Positions 62,090 through 64,000 of a DNA stretch of 64,000 nucleotides are shown here, piece by piece. Position 1 is the stretch's first letter. Every line of letters starts with the position of its first letter. Where the stretch lies: NCBI GenBank assembly GCA_018798825.1, contig CP076356.1, positions 496,001 to 560,000 on the forward strand, in the 5' to 3' direction. This stretch comes from Ochrobactrum sp. BTU1 (lineage in GTDB: Bacteria; Pseudomonadota; Alphaproteobacteria; Rhizobiales; Rhizobiaceae). The notes under the pieces were generated by a model. That model was not told where the DNA came from. It made no database searches and saw only the letters and a program-made list of their open reading frames with translations. Made by a program: the position numbers and the translations under genes.

Positions 62090-62348
62090 CGAGCTCAATT
62101 CTCTGCGCAGCACCATTGCTCTTGTATGATTTGACAAAACTCACTGAAAGACAGAGAATTTTCGGTAGGGTTCTTCTATACGAGCCCTAATATAGTAAAG
62201 TGACTCGTTCACCCGATCAGATCGCCATCGAACTCTGGGCTAAGTTGAGAAGATCGGTTATATTCAAAGACGCACCAGCGTGATGCTGTGCCGGAATGAA
62301 TAGCGCCGGAGTAGGTCTGCCGGCGGTACGCTACACAGTAGGCCTATT

Positions 62349-63161
62349 ATGGGTTCGGGTTCGGGAGACACGTCTCCTCATCATGCTTCATCGCACACTT
62401 TAATGAGAGCATCGGCAGTAGGTTCTTTAAAACCGGAAAGAGATATCGCTATGGAAGAGCAGTTGCTTGCTTTAGTTGATCGGGAGTTAGATAGCAGAGC
62501 TGCGAGAAATGCCGCGATGGGCGGCGCAAGTACGGTCGAAAGGGTGCGCGGATATTCGGGAAACGTGCTCCCAATTATTGGCGCAGTAGATCTGCAACCC
62601 GCTGACCGCACTGTTCTGCGCACGAATATTCGTGGATTTTCCGATCGATTTGATTCTGAACCCTTTCCCACGCAATCCGCCCCTTCTGTTCGCGGGTTCT
62701 CTGTTGATCCGCTCCCTGGAGGACGTATAGGCCAAGATGAGCTTCGAGCCGGGCCGAGCGGATATTCTGAACCCACAGTAGGCAAGCCCGGTGGTGCCGG
62801 TGTGGGTGGACCTGAGCCACAGTTTCGAAATTTACTTAGTGAGTGGGTTCCATCGAAAAGATATACACCCTACCAAAAAAACCGTTTGAAAAGTCTTTTC
62901 GAGACTGCACGTGGTGCAATAGAAAAAAAATGCGGCGTTGGATTCGGCGGGCAGCACCATTATGAAGATATGTATAATGAGTTTTGGAACAGGGAAGTCA
63001 AAACCCTTTTGTCGAGGCGCGCAAAAGTCCTAATTTATGAAGAACGCACCGGAAACGATTATCGTCACCTACTGGAAATGAACAGGCAACATCTCATAGA
63101 GTACTTTCACGGAGATGTTCAGCGAACCGACGCGTTGTTATCCTGGTGGCAAACACAGTAA
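62349..63161 (+). CDS. Unknown protein with disordered N-terminus and structured C-terminal domain (270 aa)
   Basis: Residues 1-150 are rich in Gly, Pro, Ser and Arg, with several repeats of a short motif ending in RGFS/RGYS (RGYSGN, RGFSDR, RGFSVD, SGYSEP), and are probably disordered. Residues about 160-270 look like a compact helical domain (LSEWVPSKRYTPYQKNRLKS, then GQHHYEDMYNEFWNREVKTL and a final LLEMNRQHLIEYFHGDVQRT). No signal peptide and no known family. The layout resembles secreted effectors, but nothing proves it. The ATG 62349 lacks a strong ribosome binding site. Confidence 0.5.
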   Translation: MGSGSGDTSPHHASSHTLMRASAVGSLKPERDIAMEEQLLALVDRELDSRAARNAAMGGASTVERVRGYSGNVLPIIGAVDLQPADRTVLRTNIRGFSDRFDSEPFPTQSAPSVRGFSVDPLPGGRIGQDELRAGPSGYSEPTVGKPGGAGVGGPEPQFRNLLSEWVPSKRYTPYQKNRLKSLFETARGAIEKKCGVGFGGQHHYEDMYNEFWNREVKTLLSRRAKVLIYEERTGNDYRHLLEMNRQHLIEYFHGDVQRTDALLSWWQTQ

Positions 63162-63480
63162 TTTTATCAAGCTCCGCGACAATGGCCAGGATCTGCTACA
63201 GCGCGCAAGCATCATACGCACTGTAAGTTTCATCAATTCGCCGCCTGGGCGTCTCCTCAGCGGTCTATGTTCCGTCGCCCGAGAGCTTCGACTAGGGCGA
63301 GCGATACGCAAAATATTGTACGCCCAGCGAAATATTTCCGTATTCTATTTATACGAATTCAAAATTGATATAAGTATGAGACAATATTTAAAAGTGTTAA
63401 CAAGTAATTGTGGATTCCTCGCTCGTTATTTTCCTTTAGTCTTCGATAATTGACAGATTAGCGGTTGAAGGAAGTAACCA
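63162..63480. other. Gene-free interval
   Basis: About 320 bp between the two unknown genes near the right edge, AT-rich in its second half, with no hairpin terminator or repeat seen by eye. It should carry the promoter for the 161-aa gene. Confidence 0.45.
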
Positions 63481-63966
63481 ATGCATGATGTCTGTTTTGT
63501 CAAGAACTTATCATCGTCGACAATTGATATTATTAGATACGTGTATAAAGACGAGCTTTTCGATGAAAAGAAAGCCGTAAAATTTACTCCACTCTTGAAT
63601 AATCGTGGGGCAATGGAGGGTGAATTTATCCCAACAGAACAATGCTCCTACACGAATAAGCCGTCGAAAATATTTAACGCTCTAACATCCGGCATATTGT
63701 TGAACCAGCTCTGCTTCGTTTACCTTCTGGAGAGCGGGATTATTGTTCCGTCAGAAAAAATAGGCTCAACAGGGCGAATACTGTTAACCAACATCTCGAT
63801 CGAGTGCCGGGGAATTATAAGCAGTAAGTCTGAGCGCGATTATTCATTTCAAATCTTAATTGACAGAAATGCGAAGCGAGATACCGGAAAGATAGAGCTA
63901 TCCCTTTCCAAAGGACGTTTCTTAATCCGCTCAGATATTATCATTGCAAGCAAAGACCTTCACTAA
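63481..63966 (+). CDS. Unknown cytosolic protein (161 aa)
   Basis: ATG 63481 has AAGGAAG seven bases upstream, a good ribosome binding site. The protein has no signal peptide or membrane helix. It looks beta-rich with segments FVKNLSSSTIDIIRYVYKDE, LLNQLCFVYLLESGIIVPSE and GKIELSLSKGRFLIRSDIII. It is notably AT-rich in codon use. It follows the RGFS-repeat protein in the same direction after about 320 bp. Family not recognised; an immunity or accessory role to the neighbour is only a guess. Confidence 0.55.
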   Translation: MHDVCFVKNLSSSTIDIIRYVYKDELFDEKKAVKFTPLLNNRGAMEGEFIPTEQCSYTNKPSKIFNALTSGILLNQLCFVYLLESGIIVPSEKIGSTGRILLTNISIECRGIISSKSERDYSFQILIDRNAKRDTGKIELSLSKGRFLIRSDIIIASKDLH

Positions 63967-64000
63967 GCTCACCAGATAATGATGCTGCCAGAGCATGCCA

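Noticed and set aside
109..64000. tRNA or rRNA genes acting as integration sites
   Set aside because: No cloverleaf with a GGTTCGAATCC-type T-loop and no rRNA-like conserved blocks were found on either strand by eye; a tRNAscan run could overturn this.

Overview
The window looks like chromosomal (or large-replicon) DNA from an alphaproteobacterium of the Rhizobiales, most like the Brucella/Ochrobactrum group. This is inferred from gene content: a BapA-type giant adhesin with its type I exporter, a Brucella-style classical autotransporter, an RbsABC-like transporter next to mtnK-mtnA, and LptE- and BamE-like lipoproteins of alphaproteobacterial type. No rRNA, tRNA or CRISPR array was recognised. 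Much of the middle (about 28-40 kb) is accessory DNA with insertion sequences and gene wreckage.

Layout. 1-1.5 kb: the 3' end of an HlyD-type adaptor, a small secreted protein and decayed fragments. 1.5-7.7 kb: a methylthioribose salvage locus. A ribose-type ABC transporter (binding protein, permease, double ATPase) is divergent from mtnK-mtnA, and a perfect 10-5-10 palindrome sits between them. 8.9-16.2 kb: an iron-siderophore uptake locus. A 31-aa leader ORF is translationally coupled to a FecI-like ECF sigma factor, followed by a FecR-like regulator, an STN-containing TonB-dependent receptor, FhuD-like and FhuB-like genes. The same promoter-like element, with identical internal spacing, precedes fecR and the receptor. 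No FhuC ATPase is present. 17-22.3 kb: small membrane or secreted proteins, then a LysR regulator divergent from an MFS exporter and a MetX-like alpha/beta hydrolase. 23-26.7 kb: a tightly coupled three-gene operon (SAM-methyltransferase-like enzyme, EntS-like MFS exporter, unknown 468-aa protein). This is the best candidate for an undescribed small-molecule pathway. 26.8-29.5 kb: another MFS exporter and an AT-rich island with a protein resembling fungal-type secreted beta-sandwich proteins.

29.5-39.7 kb: mobile-element territory. It holds IS30 and ISNCY fragments, a Phd/PemK-like toxin-antitoxin pair, a 5'-truncated IS30 transposase, remnants of an ASCH-domain gene and a LysR gene, an efflux/SnoaL/LysR cassette, an intact IS30-family element, and an IS1202-group ISNCY element that appears to carry a passenger gene and is flanked by direct repeats.

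39.9-61 kb: surface adhesion. A five-gene minus-strand operon encodes a 3473-aa BapA-like adhesin and its LapB-like ABC exporter, HlyD adaptor, BamE-like protein and TolC-like outer-membrane channel. The adhesin gene contains three near-identical 633-bp tandem repeats. Upstream lies a long intergenic region with a strong orphan intrinsic terminator on the plus strand, then a 1552-aa autotransporter. 61.5-64 kb: an extra LptE-like lipoprotein and two unrecognised proteins.
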